Shown here in pieces: positions 42,702 to 54,993 of a DNA stretch of 64,000 bases. Source of the DNA: Ectobius pallidus (Eukaryota > Arthropoda > Insecta > Blattodea > Ectobiidae). The DNA is taken from positions 42,895,502-42,959,501 of the forward strand of contig CAXKWD010000008.1 in assembly GCA_964059195.1 (NCBI GenBank), in the 5' to 3' direction. Each line of letters opens with the position of its first letter. Position 1 is the stretch's first letter. The notes beneath the pieces are model-generated. The model searched no databases. It was not told the DNA's origin and saw only the letters and a program-made list of their open reading frames with translations. Made by a program: the position numbers and the translations under genes.

Positions 42702-44179
42702 CTAAAAGTAGGCGCAACATTACGTCAGCCTTGGTCACGCGCTTCTATATGGCAGGTGGTTACTTGAGAGACGCTACTAGCAGCGTCATTAAGCTTTGTC
42801 AGTATTACTTCTGCAGATACACGGGTAAGACGTACTCTGATTCTGCTCTTATTTCGCGGGTTTAACAAAGGCTTCTGGCGCCCTTTGTATTATAACTCGA
42901 AATCGTTGAAATAAAACTTCAATTACAAGTTTTATTTATCCCATTAAATTATTTATCATAATTTAAGCATTTGTCATATTCAAGGCTTATTAGATCTCGT
43001 TCCTAAGTTCCACGAAGTGTTAGTGTGGTGACATCATCGTGCATCCGCGAAGCTAACATTAAGTGAACAATCAAGTTCTAATATCTGTGAATATAATTAA
43101 TCAACAGTAAAATTTATTACCATTAATTTCATACATAATTCATTGGTAATTACTAGAGACGAGACTTTCATGCAAATGCATGTTTTTATGAGAACTTAGG
43201 ACATAGCTCAAACTCAGTACTTACCCATGTCATTACTTTCTGGTTCCAAATATGCATACTTTTTCCGTGCATCTTTGCATGTTTTGACCTTTTTGGAGGA
43301 AAAAAACATGCATAAAGCATATTTAGGGCATTGTTGGCTAAATCATGCATATAATATACATTATATTCAGTTTAAATGCATGTTTTAATGGGTTTTCAAG
43401 AAAGTTACATTGTGGCAAAGTTTCCCTATCTTCGATTTTTACTACTCATTTTTACAGACGTTTGTGAAGTGGCGCGAGATGTGCGAAAAGGAATTTGACC
43501 TTGCCTTTGTCCACCCCCACCATTTCCGGCCCGCACTTGGGGTGCATTGTACTTTGTCAGAGCTCGGGAAAACTGCAGTATCTTTACAGTGTGTGCAGTG
43601 GTTAGTGTGATTGTCTGTTCTGTGATTTTACTATGCCTCCAGCTAAATGTTCCAAAAGCGATCTATTATAATTTCAGATAAAGTGTACTAAAAAATTTCA
43701 TATTAGTGCATATTTTAGTGTATTTTTCCCTTGATAGTGCATGTTTCATGGTTTGATAATGCATGAATGCATGCATATTTCGTAATTTTATAGGGCATGA
43801 AAGTCTCGTCTCTAGTAATTACAAATTTTACATAATTACTTAAAGTGGTGCAACAGCTTCACGCGCCAATTTTAGTTCATGGTTTTCAAAGTTTTTCTAC
43901 ATTTATTATTAATGCTTCATATCTTAATCAACCAGTAGTTTACAAGTGTGAATAAAGTGCAAAGTTTTTAATAACATGTTTAGATTGTTCGCCAATTATA
44001 ACTCCTGGGTTCCCTGAATTTCAGAGACCTCGATACATAGTCCACTCTTGCTCTTATATGGTCCTCCGCTCCAGAGATTTATTGTAATTTTCTAACCTAT
44101 TCCTACATTTTATTCCTATCGATCCGGCTTCATACCCGAACCCTACATTTTTTGTTCCTATTGGACCGGATCCCTATCA
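42702..44179 (+). repeat. 3' LTR of the BEL element, interrupted by a MITE
   Basis: Copy of 35,941-36,750 with the hAT MITE at 43,154-43,814. It ends GGATCCCTATCA. Confidence 0.85.
43154..43814. mobile_element. hAT-type MITE inside the BEL 3' LTR
   Basis: Inverted ends TAGAGACGAGACTTTCATGC, perfect over about 19 bp, with a perfect 8-bp duplication GTAATTAC (43,146-43,153 and 43,815-43,822). The 5' LTR shows the unfilled site. The 8-bp duplication and TAGAG ends point to hAT. It is rich in ATGCAT words and contains no transposase. Confidence 0.92.
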
Positions 44180-44211
44180 GCTTAAATTTTGAAAAATTTT
44201 GAATACAGCTA

Positions 44212-44534
44212 CAGTGCGCCCGAGAACATTCTCCGCAGTTGCTATTTGCTGGAGAGAATGCTAGCTGGAGCAGTTACGTTGGCAACACGAGCTTTTATAA
44301 AAACAAACCGCCAGCTGTGTATGCAGGCAGGCAGAGGTCATTGTCACTTTATCAATGGGTGCATTCTCTAATTACTAATCAGTACATATTGCAGTGTGCA
44401 AGCATTTAGATCGAATATTGTGACAGCACTTCCAGCACCTGCAATGATCGGCTGTGGTGAGTACCGACTTAACTGCTGCAGCTAACTGCCTCTCCAACAA
44501 GTAGCCGCTGCGGAGAATATTCTCGGGCGCACTG
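44212..44534. mobile_element. Small MITE with 27-bp inverted ends
   Basis: Ends CAGTGCGCCCGAGAACATTC... and its complement (44,508-44,534), with one mismatch in 27 bp. No convincing target duplication. Superfamily not assigned. Confidence 0.8.
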
Positions 44535-45071
44535 AATTTTGTAATGTATAAACAGTCCCATTTTTGTGAGCGTGGATTCCAAAATTGTTACTGCCAACTA
44601 ATTACGTAATTGTTCGAAACGTGAAAAGAATCTAAATAGCAAAATACAACACAACTTATTTTAATTTTTATACATGAAGATGCGTCTTCGTTTAGCCAAA
44701 TTGATATGGGCTAGCTGCACAATTTTTATTATAGATACGGAAAGTTTTATTATCTTCTCAAGCGATATAGCTCTATGCAGGAATAAGAGTCTCGAAAGGA
44801 AGAATTTCGCGAAATTATTTTTTGTAATGAATACCATACACTTTTAACCGATATTGAATCAATTTTTATTTCAATGCAGCCTTTCAAGATGCAAAGGTAC
44901 TTCTGCAATACTGTTACAAAGTTTGTGTATACTGAACACCTCATTTAAAGGTTTTATTACCTCTTTAATGAACTTGCAACAGTTAGATAAAAATAATTTT
45001 ACCAAGTTTTATTACGTACAATATAAGACTACCTCAATGTATTTTTTAGATGTACACAGAATAATATGAAA
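44535..45071. other. 3' flank of a possible minus-strand gene
   Basis: AT-rich. An AATAAA on the minus strand (45,008-45,013) sits about 60 bp after the stop of the exon described next. Otherwise nothing is recognised. Confidence 0.4.
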
Positions 45072-45190
45072 TTATTTTCTGCTGATTCCAAAACGGAGTC
45101 CTTTGAGGCGACCTTGTGAAGCATTCTCAACCATGATGGTACTGAGTATGGCCAAAATTTCAGCTGTGCTCAACTCTTTGTCCATTCGAT
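45072..45190 (-). CDS. Possible terminal exon of an unknown host gene
   Basis: On the minus strand, TTGATTTGATTCCAG is an acceptor-like end at 45,191. It is followed by 39 codons including MDKELSTAEILAILSTIMVE and ending KGLRFGISRK at TAA (45,072). Codon use is balanced and unlike the AT-rich frames around. An AATAAA follows about 60 bp beyond. The layout, acceptor then short frame, stop and poly(A) signal, is that of a last exon. The protein is not recognised and no upstream exon was found to the right, so it could also be a transposon fragment. Confidence 0.35.
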
Positions 45191-45895
45191 CTGGAATCAA
45201 ATCAAAGATGTATTATTATACAATATATACTGCATAAAACTCTGGATTGATTAGTGTTAATGTATATGTATTAAAATATCCACACTACCTTACTTTTTAA
45301 AATATAAATACGGAAAAGGGACAGGACAAAAGAAAAGGATGTAGCTAAGCAAAATCTCCTGAAGAGTAAGTAGTACCATTAATCATGGATTCCAATTTAC
45401 GTTGAATGCTTGAAAATCGACTAACAGATTTAAGCATGCTAGGCATCATAGTTCTACACCTGCTTATGATAACATTAATATTACGCCCAGAAGATTAAAA
45501 CTTGTATGATACTCCAGCATTATCAAAAATAATTTCATATAGAGTTACCATACGTCCTCTCTTTCCCGGACATGCCATCTTTTGGTGTTAAAGAAGAGAG
45601 TCCGGGCGGATTTTTAAAATAATGAGGAAATGTCCTTTTTTGGAATCAATATAGTATTGATTTGCATGATTGATTGGAGAGCCATTGTAGCTATGTTTTG
45701 ATTCTACTGCAAAGTAGAGCTTAGAAGAATATACCCAGGTACAACCATTGACTATTTTTATGACTTAAGAGTCGTTTTGTTGGCTCATCTAATAGAATCA
45801 TCATTGTTTGAGAAAAGAGAATGACGATCTGTTAAATTACTTGTACAAAGAAGGTTTACAAGGGCACACATAACACATGTCATTAAATGTAATCC
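45191..45895. other. No gene seen
   Basis: AT-rich. A self-complementary stretch near 45,550-45,650 (GTCCTCTCTTTCCCGGAC... and GAGAGTCCGGGCGG, GTCCTTTTTTGG) suggests a decayed MITE. Confidence 0.4.
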
Positions 45896-46112
45896 TACAG
45901 GGTCTGTACGGAAAGTAATGTCAGTGAGTCAATTACAAGAAACTTATTGATCCGATCGGTACAATGCATTCAAGAGTTCAAAATAGGTTCCTCCTGTGTC
46001 GATACGTCGCTTCCAGCGAGATTTCCAGGCATCGAAGGCGTCACGGTAGGCCTTTTCCGGAATGTCCTTTAGAGACTTGGTGCAAGCCTCTTTGACTTGT
46101 CAACTGTCTCAT

Positions 46113-46408
46113 AATGTCAGTGAGTCAATTAGAAGATATTTATTGATCCGATCGGTACAGCACATTAAAGATTGCAAAATAGGTTCCTCCTGTGTGGATA
46201 CATCGCTTCCAGCGAGATTTCCAGGCATCAAATGCATCATGGTAGGCCTTTCCCGAAATGTTCTTTGGAGCCTTGGTGAAAGCCTCTTCATGACTTTGTC
46301 AACTGTCCCAAAGGGATGCCCTTTCATGAAGTAACCGTCAATGCAAAATTCTAAGTGGAAGTGCTCAAGAGACTCAAACGAACGCATCCAGACGGACATT
46401 GCGGACAA
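46113..46408 (-). pseudogene. Mariner transposase C-terminus, inverted copy
   Basis: The minus-strand text mirrors the plus-strand end: FHLEFCIDGYFMKGHPFGTV, then the tail in another frame. No catalytic D is present. It is an inverted fragment of the same gene as the next entry. Confidence 0.7.
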
Positions 46409-46743
46409 TTGGAAACTTCACCACGACAACGCCTTCTTCATGACCCGCTTCCAGGCCAATTCCAGGCCAATTCAAAGGTGCCAACGGTTCCCCAGCCGCC
46501 CTAAAGTCCTAGTGTGGCTCCCCCAACTTCTTCTTGTTCCCACACTTGAAAACTCCCATGAAAGGACATCATTTCGGGACAGTTGACAACGTCAAAGAGG
46601 CTTGCACCAAGGCTCCAAAGGACATTCCGGAAAAGGCCTACCGTGACGCCTTCGATGCCTGGAAATCTCGCTGGAAGCGACGTATCGACACAGGAGGAAC
46701 TTATTTTGAACTCTTGAATGTATTGTACCGATCGGATCAATAA
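46390..46743 (+). pseudogene. Mariner transposase C-terminal part
   Basis: Plus strand: NWKLHHDNAFF (mariner transposases have LHHDNAPSH, where D is the second catalytic Asp), a short frameshifted stretch, then FPHLKTPMKGHHFGTVDNVK and DAFDAWKSRWKRRIDTGG, the usual C-terminus. Frames shift at least twice (about 46,440 and 46,540), and the YSPDLAPCDFF region with the third Asp is corrupted. It stops at 46,741. Confidence 0.85.
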
Positions 46744-46789
46744 GTTCCTTGTAATTGACTCACTGACATTACTTTCCGGACAGACCCTG

Positions 46790-48631
46790 TATATTAGTGT
46801 TCATGAACATTAAAAATCATATCATAAAATGTGAAATAGCAATTTACTATTGCTATATAGAAGTTGATTAATCGTTTTAATAGATGATGAAAAGGATACT
46901 TCAGCGAACGCCTGTCTCATTATAAAAATAAAATTATAGGTGATAGACGCTGTAAGAAGTGAAAGTCCTCGGGAGCGTCTCTAAATAAAAAAAGGAGGAA
47001 GAAGAAGATGTTTGTGGTTTAGCTTGGCACATGTCGTGTGCATATGTGACTTGTCTGGTTTGGCATCACGCATAATGTCTACGCACTTTATCTTGAGCTG
47101 AAAAAATGCAGGGGTGAGGGGAGCTGATATTGCATGCAGTATAAGAGATTGACTATTGCAGAAGGCGGTGAGCTAAAATTAACGTCATTTCTAGACTAGA
47201 AAATATAACGTGTGTAGTTTTATGCTGATACACAATGGAATTAACTGTAGTTTGTAGCAATTTCGACTCTCGCTACCAAACTAAAGATAATTTTATTGAT
47301 GCAAGATATTCTAGTACAATATATCGGTGGAGAAATGGATTAAGTAATAATATATTTCTTTAGACAATCTCTCTCCCAGTCTTCAGAATATAGAAAATCG
47401 GTTTAAAAGTCGTAAGCATTGTACATTTACTTGAATACGCACTTTCACAAGTCCGAATTGATGTAATGTAACTAAATATCTTTCACGAGAGTTTGTAGGT
47501 AATTAATACAACTTTCTAGCAAAATAATAAGAATTTGTTTGATCTTTCCTCCAATATTTTTTTTTCATTTCATTTATTTGGTTTATTGTTTATTCGCTGA
47601 TGTCCGACACTTCTTGGTTTAAATAATCTTCATTTTAAACTTCGTTAACATTTATATCGACCACTTCCACAACACCTTTCTTCTAATGTTCCTGGATTTA
47701 ATTCTATCATTTTCAGAAAAATATGTTGTAAACAAATAACAAAATGGACGGTAGTTCAAGAATGCCTCTACGGATTATTTTGGGTGGGGTATGGCAATAC
47801 TGGGAATGGGCCGCGATCTTAATTCTTTCGAGAGAGGCCTTCTTGATGTGAACTGTTTTCAGCATTAGCTCAAGATAAAATATGTGATCAACAACATTTC
47901 ACTGTTATTTAAATTAAAGTTATTGAACAATAATCAGCTTGGAGAAAAGTTGACACTTCACAAAACTTACAAAGGACGCTATGAGTCCTGCCGAAACATA
48001 GATTTCGTTTGCTAAGGGCTACCACATGTTCATAAACAATTTATAGTAATAAGTTATATTAAATTATAGTAAAGCTTACATTATAGGTAAACCAATATCA
48101 TGGGATAATTCAATTACTTTTCTAGAATCTTTTCAGGTGCAATGAATCTGGAAACACATGAGAAATGTTCAAAACGTAGAAAACATTATCAAAGTGTTGC
48201 CCCAGTTAAAAAAATATACTCGTATATTATTTACTTTTTATTACTTTCGTTGACAGAAGTGTCCTCTTTTTTCAAATTGTACATATGGTAACCTTAAGTT
48301 CATAAACAAAATGAAGTTATGTTAAAATAAAATAAAACCGAAATGTTCACCTTGGAATTTTTGCAGTTTCTGAAAAAAATTCTTTAATAACTGTCGGGAT
48401 ACAATGCCCATAGCTTCGTCAGTCTTCTTAATTCTATAGGCATATTTTTGGTCATTACAATACATATCGTGACAGAATAATTAAAATGCACTGGTTCTGT
48501 TCGAACCACGATTTATTCATAGAGTTTCTGAATTCACCTATTCACGCCATCAGTCATATGGCGTCAATGATTTCAGTGCCCCTAGCGGCGATCCGAGGTT
48601 TCCTGAAGGGCAGAAATCTGCGGAATTTGCA
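46790..48631. other. No gene seen
   Basis: AT-rich, short frames only. A GC-richer patch at about 48,540-48,630 contains GTGCCCCTAGCGGCG and continues beyond the MITE at 49,130; it may be an exon or insulator-like site, but evidence is weak. Confidence 0.4.
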
Positions 48632-48639
48632 GTGTTTGT

Positions 48640-49121
48640 TAGGCTATACCGATTAATCGATTAAACATTTAATCGTCGATCAATTACATTTTCCGATTAA
48701 TCGGTTTAGTCGAATTCTGAAAAACGTTTTCGAGAAATGGATCAAATGACCACACTCCTTTCTCTCATTTCTACGTACGGCCTTGGCACATCATGTGTCA
48801 TTCAGCCTATTGTGTCCAAACAATTCCCGTTATTCAGAAACCTGAAGGGTAGTTTAGTCAACAAACTCGTGTGTCTCAAGTCTTGGCTGAAAAAGTAACC
48901 GGAAATGTAAGTTTTGTATATATTTTTTGTCTAGTTAACTAATAATGGTATTCATTAATTCAAAATTTCTTCGGATTATGTGTAGTGTAGTAGTTATTAA
49001 ACGTGTAAAACAATATTAAATGTTCACTTTGGTTTCGTTTAAAATACCGACCTGTTTGTCGATTAATCGATTAAAGTCAAGCGTTAACTCGAATAGAAAT
49101 TTTAATCGGTTTTCAGCCCTA
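48640..49121. mobile_element. hAT-type MITE rich in ATTAATCG
   Basis: 482 bp with imperfect inverted ends TAGGCTATACCGATTAA and TTAATCGGTTTTCAGCCCTA. A perfect 8-bp duplication GTGTTTGT lies at 48,632-48,639 and 49,122-49,129. CGATTAATCG palindromes lie near both ends. Confidence 0.88.
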
Positions 49122-49129
49122 GTGTTTGT

Positions 49130-49340
49130 TCATCACCGCTCCAGCAGCGCCAACAGCCCCCTCCGTGCTCCAGTATTGTTCATGAGTAGCGAGTGGCAAC
49201 AGCCGCTCCTCAGCTGCAGAGTGTGCACCAACCCTGCTCCAATGTGCACCAACCATCAGTACTTCCGTCTCGGGAGCACAAGATCGGTGCTGTTTTTCGT
49301 GAGACGTCGGAGATATTCGACGGTGTTCGCCACCAGGGAA
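49130..49340. other. GC-richer unknown stretch
   Basis: About 200 bp with frames rich in Ser, Ala and Arg on the plus strand (within 49,020-49,382). It is continuous with 48,540-48,631 once the MITE is removed. Not recognised. Confidence 0.3.
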
Positions 49341-50028
49341 GGAAACAAAAATCCCTTTAGGCAGGGCTACAGGCGGAGGTAGATTTCGAAGTGCTTTTGG
49401 TTTAATTTATTGTCGCTGCATAGTACTCTTCTTCTTTAGCCTTGGCATGGCAAACCTGCAGTAATAAGAACTGAATTCGGTAAAGAGGAAGAGCCTACAA
49501 TCATTTGTTTTGACAACAAGAATAGGATATAATATTCTGGGAGGCCGCGCGCAAGATTAGCAATCAATAAAATTAGCAAAGCCGCTAAACAAGACAAAAT
49601 TATGATATTATAATAATTCTTTTAAGTTTTATTATTTTCAAACATTAAAATCTCGCGTCATATGAGAGCTATCAAGAAACTATTTATTGATTTGTAGAGT
49701 ACTCATCCAGAGCTTTTCAACGATACCCCACAAGACGTGGTTTCAAAAGTTTCGAATTTTCATCCCCCACCCCCACCCTCACTCGAACCCCCGAATTGTT
49801 GGTGTCACTGTGAACTCCATAGGGAGTACTCTAATTTATTCAAACAAAGTTTCCCTCTATACTTCATAGGGGCCGAGATAAAAATGTTTTAAAAGTTCAA
49901 CCCCCTCCCCCGACCACCCCCTTTGGCCAATTTTGCTCATTAACGAACTTGTCCGAACTATTGGCCCTAGAAATAACATATTAAAATTTGGTTCAAATAT
50001 CTTCAAAATTACGGCTGCTAGCGTGTAA

Positions 50029-50063
<35 letters not shown>

Positions 50064-50930
50064 TCACAATTTTTTTTAGGTAGATTTCGAAGAAAAATCT
50101 ACATATTGCAATGGATACCACTTCATGATTTTCGAAAAATTCTTTCATATCTTTACGTTTCATGCTCCCCTAAGTACGGCACCACCGCCCGTTCAAAAAA
50201 AAAAAAAAAATTGTGATATTTATATATATATCTTTACACGCTAGCGGCCGTAATTTTGAAGATATTTGAACCAAATTTTAATATGTTATTTCTAGGGCCA
50301 ATAGTTCGGACAAGTTCGTTAATGAGCAAAATTGGCCCAAGGGGGTGGTCGGGGGAGGTGGTTGAAATTTTAAAACATTTTTATCTCGGCCCCTATGAAG
50401 TATAGAGGGAAACTTTGTTGGAATAAATTAGAGTACTCCCTATGGAGTTCACAGTGACACCAACGATTCGGGGGTTCGAGTGAGGGTGGGGTTGGGGGTG
50501 GGGGATGAAAATTAGAAACTTTTGAAACCACATCTTGTGGGGTATCGTTGAAAAGCTCTTGATGAGTACTCTACAAATCAATAAATAGTTTCTTGATAGC
50601 TCTCATATGACGCGAGATTTTAATGTTTGAAAATAATAACACTTAAAAGAATTATTATAATATCATAATTTTGTCTTGTTTAGCGGCTTTGCTAATTTTA
50701 TTCATTGCTGATCTTGCGCACGGCCTCCCAGAATATTATATCCTATTCTTGTTGTCAAAACAAATGATTGTAGGCTCTTCCTCTTTACCGAATTCAATTC
50801 TTATTAGTGCAGGTTTACCATGCCAAGGCTAAAGAAGAAGAGTGCTATGCAGCGACAATAAATTAAACCAAAAGCACTTCGAAATCTACCTCCGCGTGTA
50901 GGCCTGCCTAAAGGGATTTTTTTTTTAACA
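49341..50930. repeat. 1.6-kb near-perfect palindrome (foldback repeat)
   Basis: 49,341-50,060 reappears in reverse complement at 50,200-50,930 with a few per cent differences (for example TTGTTTTGACAACAAGAATA and its complement). The centre is an (AT)n tract (50,031-50,058) and a 100-bp segment that itself recurs inverted at 50,940-51,040. No gene: the same nonsense frame (MICRVLI..) appears on both arms. It could be a foldback transposon or a MITE dimer. Confidence 0.85.
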
Positions 50931-51060
50931 GGCGGTGGTTTCGTACTCAGGGAGCATGAAACGTAAAGATATGAAAGAATTTTTCGAAAATCATGACATG
51001 GTATCCATTGCAATAGGTAAATTTTTCTTCGAAATCTATCTAAAAATGCGGCCCGCGAAA

Positions 51061-51472
51061 AGTCTGTCTCTCGTTCAAGCATCAGGAACCCACACTTCAC
51101 AGTAAAATCAAGTTATTTTGTAGGCTTACTGGTATGTTTATATTATTAATAGTTTCCTTAGCAACAGTCAATTAAAATTTTATATATAATCAGTTTAGTT
51201 TGCCTAAGTCTAAATCAAATATGAAGTTAATTCTTGAAATTCAAGAAAGTGACCCGGGGCCATCAACGTAGCCAGGAATTTTATTAAGGGGGGTGGCAAA
51301 CTCAAAATAATTCCAAACACAACGATTCTTGGCAATTTATTAGGCCAAACTATACCGTAGGCCTACTCTATAAAATTAATAATTAATTTACTATTATGAA
51401 CATTAGTGATATTACTGTAATTTAAATAACTCTACTGTGAGGTAAATTCTATGCTAGGAAAGATAAAACAGA

Positions 51473-51540
<68 letters not shown>

Positions 51541-52876
51541 ACACAGCTGCAGACGCAAATACCAGGAAACGATTTTCCTTTTGACATAAAACGTAAGCGG
51601 TGGTTTTCATTACTGACACACTTTTAAATTAACAGATAATTTTCTACTGAGTAAGAGCCGTGGTGATGGATTATTAATACTTACTATAAATATATTGATA
51701 CAACTGATACAGTATTAATAAATGTTATAACAATACTTGCCACATTCATTATAAAATGATTATGCTTTTTACTCTCCGTGCAACAACTGTCAATTCCGTG
51801 CAGATTGACAGAAAAAGAAATTAATGATGCTATATGGAGTTGGGGCATGTCCCTCTGCCAATGCCCATGCCTGGGGTTAAGCAAGGAGAATAGTAGGGCT
51901 GAATGCAACTTTAAAGTTTTGAAAATGACAACATACTGCAAGAATACTTTACAGCAAAATATAAAATAGTACAAACTTACCAGACATGTTGCTTCTGCAA
52001 ACAATGTTGATAAACTGATCCATCTATGTACTGGGATTTATGAAACAGAATTATCCCTGTTTTTCGTTGTCTTATAACTGCAGACCCTCTCTTTAGTCAT
52101 ACTATTAGGCTATGATGCATAATGTCTCGGACGAGTGTAACAGTCTTAAGTTGCTTACTGCTTTTCTGTACCCGATTCAGTGAATAAATGCGTCAATCCT
52201 GTGTCTGTAGAATTATAAGAATTTCGGCACACGGTATAAGTATCTGTTCACAACCGTCAATAAATTACCATAACAATTAAATAAACAAAAAAATTATACT
52301 TAACACCATTTATTTTTTAAATAAACACACTTGAACAAACATTAAAACACATTAAACGCAATATATACTTCATAAATACACAACGCCACGCCTGTATTTA
52401 AGCAGTAAATTCATTTAAAATTATTTTTGATTAGATCAGACATTAAGGTTTTTCTTGTACCGCATATGTCACAGGATACTCTGAAATTATCATGATTTAT
52501 CCTATTGAGGCGTTTGAGACATCGATAGAACTTGAAATTTTGTCTCATAGTTTGCAGCCTTATTCATTCATTATTACTTCGTTTTATTATAATTATTTAT
52601 TATTATCATACACTATCATTACAACCTTGCAATGGAATATACACTAGACACTATTTACATTTATACTTTATTGCTCCTACGCTTCTAATAAAAGAGCGAA
52701 ATCCTATCTAATAAACAAACTTGACCAATTATTTTACAACTCTGTATCGGAACTAGGTACTATTTACATTTATATTCTAGTAAAAGTTCGAAAGCCAGTC
52801 TAATAAATAATAAAACTGTTCTGTTATGTTGATCATAGATGTTTTTAATTATAATTCATTTGGTCCCTATAAATTA
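51061..52876. other. No gene; long (TTA)n microsatellite
   Basis: AT-rich. A (TTA)n run of about 21 units lies at 51,475-51,538. Frames at 51,684-52,004 and its complement are opposite shadows with no motif. Confidence 0.5.
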
Positions 52877-53697
52877 ATAGCTTAAAAGACCCGGCGTCGC
52901 CCGGGCTATTTATTTTGTAATTGGAAATTATCTTATGAAGGACTTTCGATTTTTAAATTATAGGTCATTATATAGGTATTTAGAATTTGAAATAGGAAGA
53001 ACGATTTATCACACTCAAACTATTCCCTCAGAAAACGCTTGGTATAGCTTTTTATGGCTCATAGAGGATGTAGAATTTTGCATCCCATCGCTTGTACACA
53101 GCAAGCCTGGTAGGGGTTCAAATAAGAAGAAACATAAATTCCGGTAACATAAAATTGTATTGTCTTTGCGGAATATTTTATTTCCCACTCTCATGTTACC
53201 ATAAAACCGTATTGGGGATTAAATTAAACAGAAATTTAATATCACTTTCATACTTTTCTCTCCAAAAACCTGCGATATAATAATATACACATTACCATAC
53301 CTCGTATTGTTTTCTCTATGTCCGGGGTATAGAAAGTTATGTGACTGCATTATTTTCGTAGATTTCATTTTTTAATATTTATTTATAACATGGATTATAT
53401 TGATAGTTCTCTAATTTGTGAAGTCTTGTTTCATTTATTTCCAAAGTCTTATGTGAAGACTGCCAACAATACTGTTGTCAAATGAACTGTGATTTGGATT
53501 TGATAATTCTGTGTAAAAAGGGATTAAGTATTCTCAAAAACATATAATTTTTGGCATTTAAAATAAAAAGAATTCAAAGTCCTTTCTTAGTGAGCACTTA
53601 CATTATGAAACGCTGGTACTGTCAAAATTCCAAGTCCCTACCTGTTATAGTTTAGGCTCTACGTTGATTCCTGCCAGCCAGTCAGTCAGGACAAAGC

Positions 53698-53749
<52 letters not shown>

Positions 53750-53750
53750 T
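52877..53750 (-). mobile_element. Non-autonomous Helitron, minus-strand copy
   Basis: Reverse complement of the Helitron at 53,830-54,688, about 90% alike. Its 3' hairpin is GCCCGGGCGACGCCGGGT-type text at 52,890-52,908, and the terminal CTAG is mutated to CTAT (52,877). The 5' end lies in a (TA)n run (53,701-53,756). No Rep/helicase gene. Confidence 0.8.
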
Positions 53751-53829
53751 ATATTTTCTCAATATGGTAATTTGGTTTAGATGGCTTTGGACTATGCTTT
53801 TCTTATAGTAGGTCTTGCTAATCTCTATC

Positions 53830-54688
53830 TCTATATATATAAAAGGCTTTGTCCTGACTGACTGACTGACTGAATGACTGATTGACTGAATGACAGGAAT
53901 CAACGTACAGCCTAAACTATAACAGGTAGAGACTTGGAATTTTGACAGTACCTTCGCTTCATAATGTAGGTGCTCACTAAGAAAGGATTTTGAAAAATTC
54001 TGATTCTAAATGCCAAAAATTAAATGTTTTTGAGAATACTTAACCCCTTTTTACATAGAATTATCCATTCCAAATCACAGAATATATTGTTGCCAAATTT
54101 TATATGATGGGCTTGGAAAAAACAATTGAAATGCACTTTTGACAAACAAGAGAAGTTATCAAAATAATTCATGTTATAAATAAATATTACAGAATGAAAT
54201 CCACTAAAATAATGGAATCACATAACTTTCTCTACCCTGGACATAGAGAAAACAAAACGAGGTATGGTAATGTGTATATTATTATATTATATCGCAAGTT
54301 TTTGGAGAGAAAAGTATGAAAGTGATAATGCTTTCTGTTTAATTTCATCTCCAAAACGGCTTTATGGTAACATAAGAGTGGGAAATTTCCCGCCTCGATA
54401 TTACAATTTAATGTTACAGGAATTTCTGTTTCTTCTTATTTAAACCTCTACCAGGCTTGCTGTGCACTGTACAAGCGATGGGATGCAAAATTCTAGATCC
54501 TCTATGAGCCATAAAAAATTATATCAAGCGTTTTCTGAGGGAATAGTTTGAGTGTAATAAGTCGTTCTTCCTATTTCAAATTATAAATGCCTATATAAGG
54601 ACCTAGAATTTAAAATTGAAAATCCTTCATAAGCTAATTTCCAATTACAAAATTCAAAACCCGGGCGACGCCGGGTCTTTTAAGCTAG
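53830..54688 (+). mobile_element. Non-autonomous Helitron
   Basis: The 5' end TCTATATATATAAAAGGC is followed by GACTGACTGACTGA repeats. The 3' end has the hairpin CCCGGGCGACGCCGGG, then TCTTTTAAGCTAG and T. Subterminal hairpin plus CTAG|T is the Helitron signature. No Rep/helicase gene. Confidence 0.85.
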
Positions 54689-54993
54689 TATATATATAAA
54701 AGGCTTTGTCCTGACTGACAGGAATCAACGTAGAGCCTAAACTATAACAGGTAGTGACTTGGAATTTTGACAGTACCTTCGTTTCATAATGTAGGTGCTC
54801 ACTAAGAAAGGATTTTGAACAATTTTGATTTTAAATGCCAAAAATCAAATGTTTTTGAGTATACTTAATCCCTTTTTACACAGAATTATCGAATCATAAT
54901 CACAGAACATATTGTTGCTAATGGTATCAGATGGGTTTGGAAATAAATGAAAGTTTGACAAATAAGAGAAGGTATCAATATAACTCATGTTTA
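54689..54993 (+). mobile_element. Partial third copy of the same Helitron family
   Basis: Begins TATATATATAAAAGGCTTTG directly after the CTAG of the previous copy, follows its first 300 bp, and is cut by the next Helitron. Confidence 0.8.

Larger units (their letters stand above)
35941..44179 (+). mobile_element. BEL/Pao LTR retrotransposon, nearly complete
   Basis: LTRs at 35,941-36,750 (810 bp) and 42,702-44,179 (about 809 bp plus a 661-bp MITE and its 8-bp duplication). They differ at only about eight positions, so the insertion is young. A single frame from 37,060 to 42,267 encodes gag, protease, RT, RNase H and integrase in the BEL order. No target duplication is seen (GAGAAA left, GCTTAA right) and the 5' end CTAAAAG is unusual, so the outermost bases are uncertain. 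Confidence 0.9.
45898..46789. mobile_element. Rearranged mariner remnant with three copies of its 3' end
   Basis: Ends CAGGGTCTGTACGGAAAG (left) and its near-exact complement (right), flanked by TA on both sides, the Tc1/mariner signature. The 3' end of the transposase gene occurs three times: minus strand at 45,900-46,105 and again at 46,113-46,340, and plus strand at 46,340-46,745. The N-terminal DNA-binding part is absent, so the element is dead and internally palindromic. Confidence 0.88.

Noticed and set aside
48576..48590. CTCF-like site GTGCCCCTAGCGGCG
   Set aside because: Only a partial resemblance to the vertebrate core, no second site, and the insect CTCF motif differs.
49687..50581. 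The same 60-residue frame found on both strands
   Set aside because: The two frames are mirror copies made by the palindrome; no independent evidence of coding.
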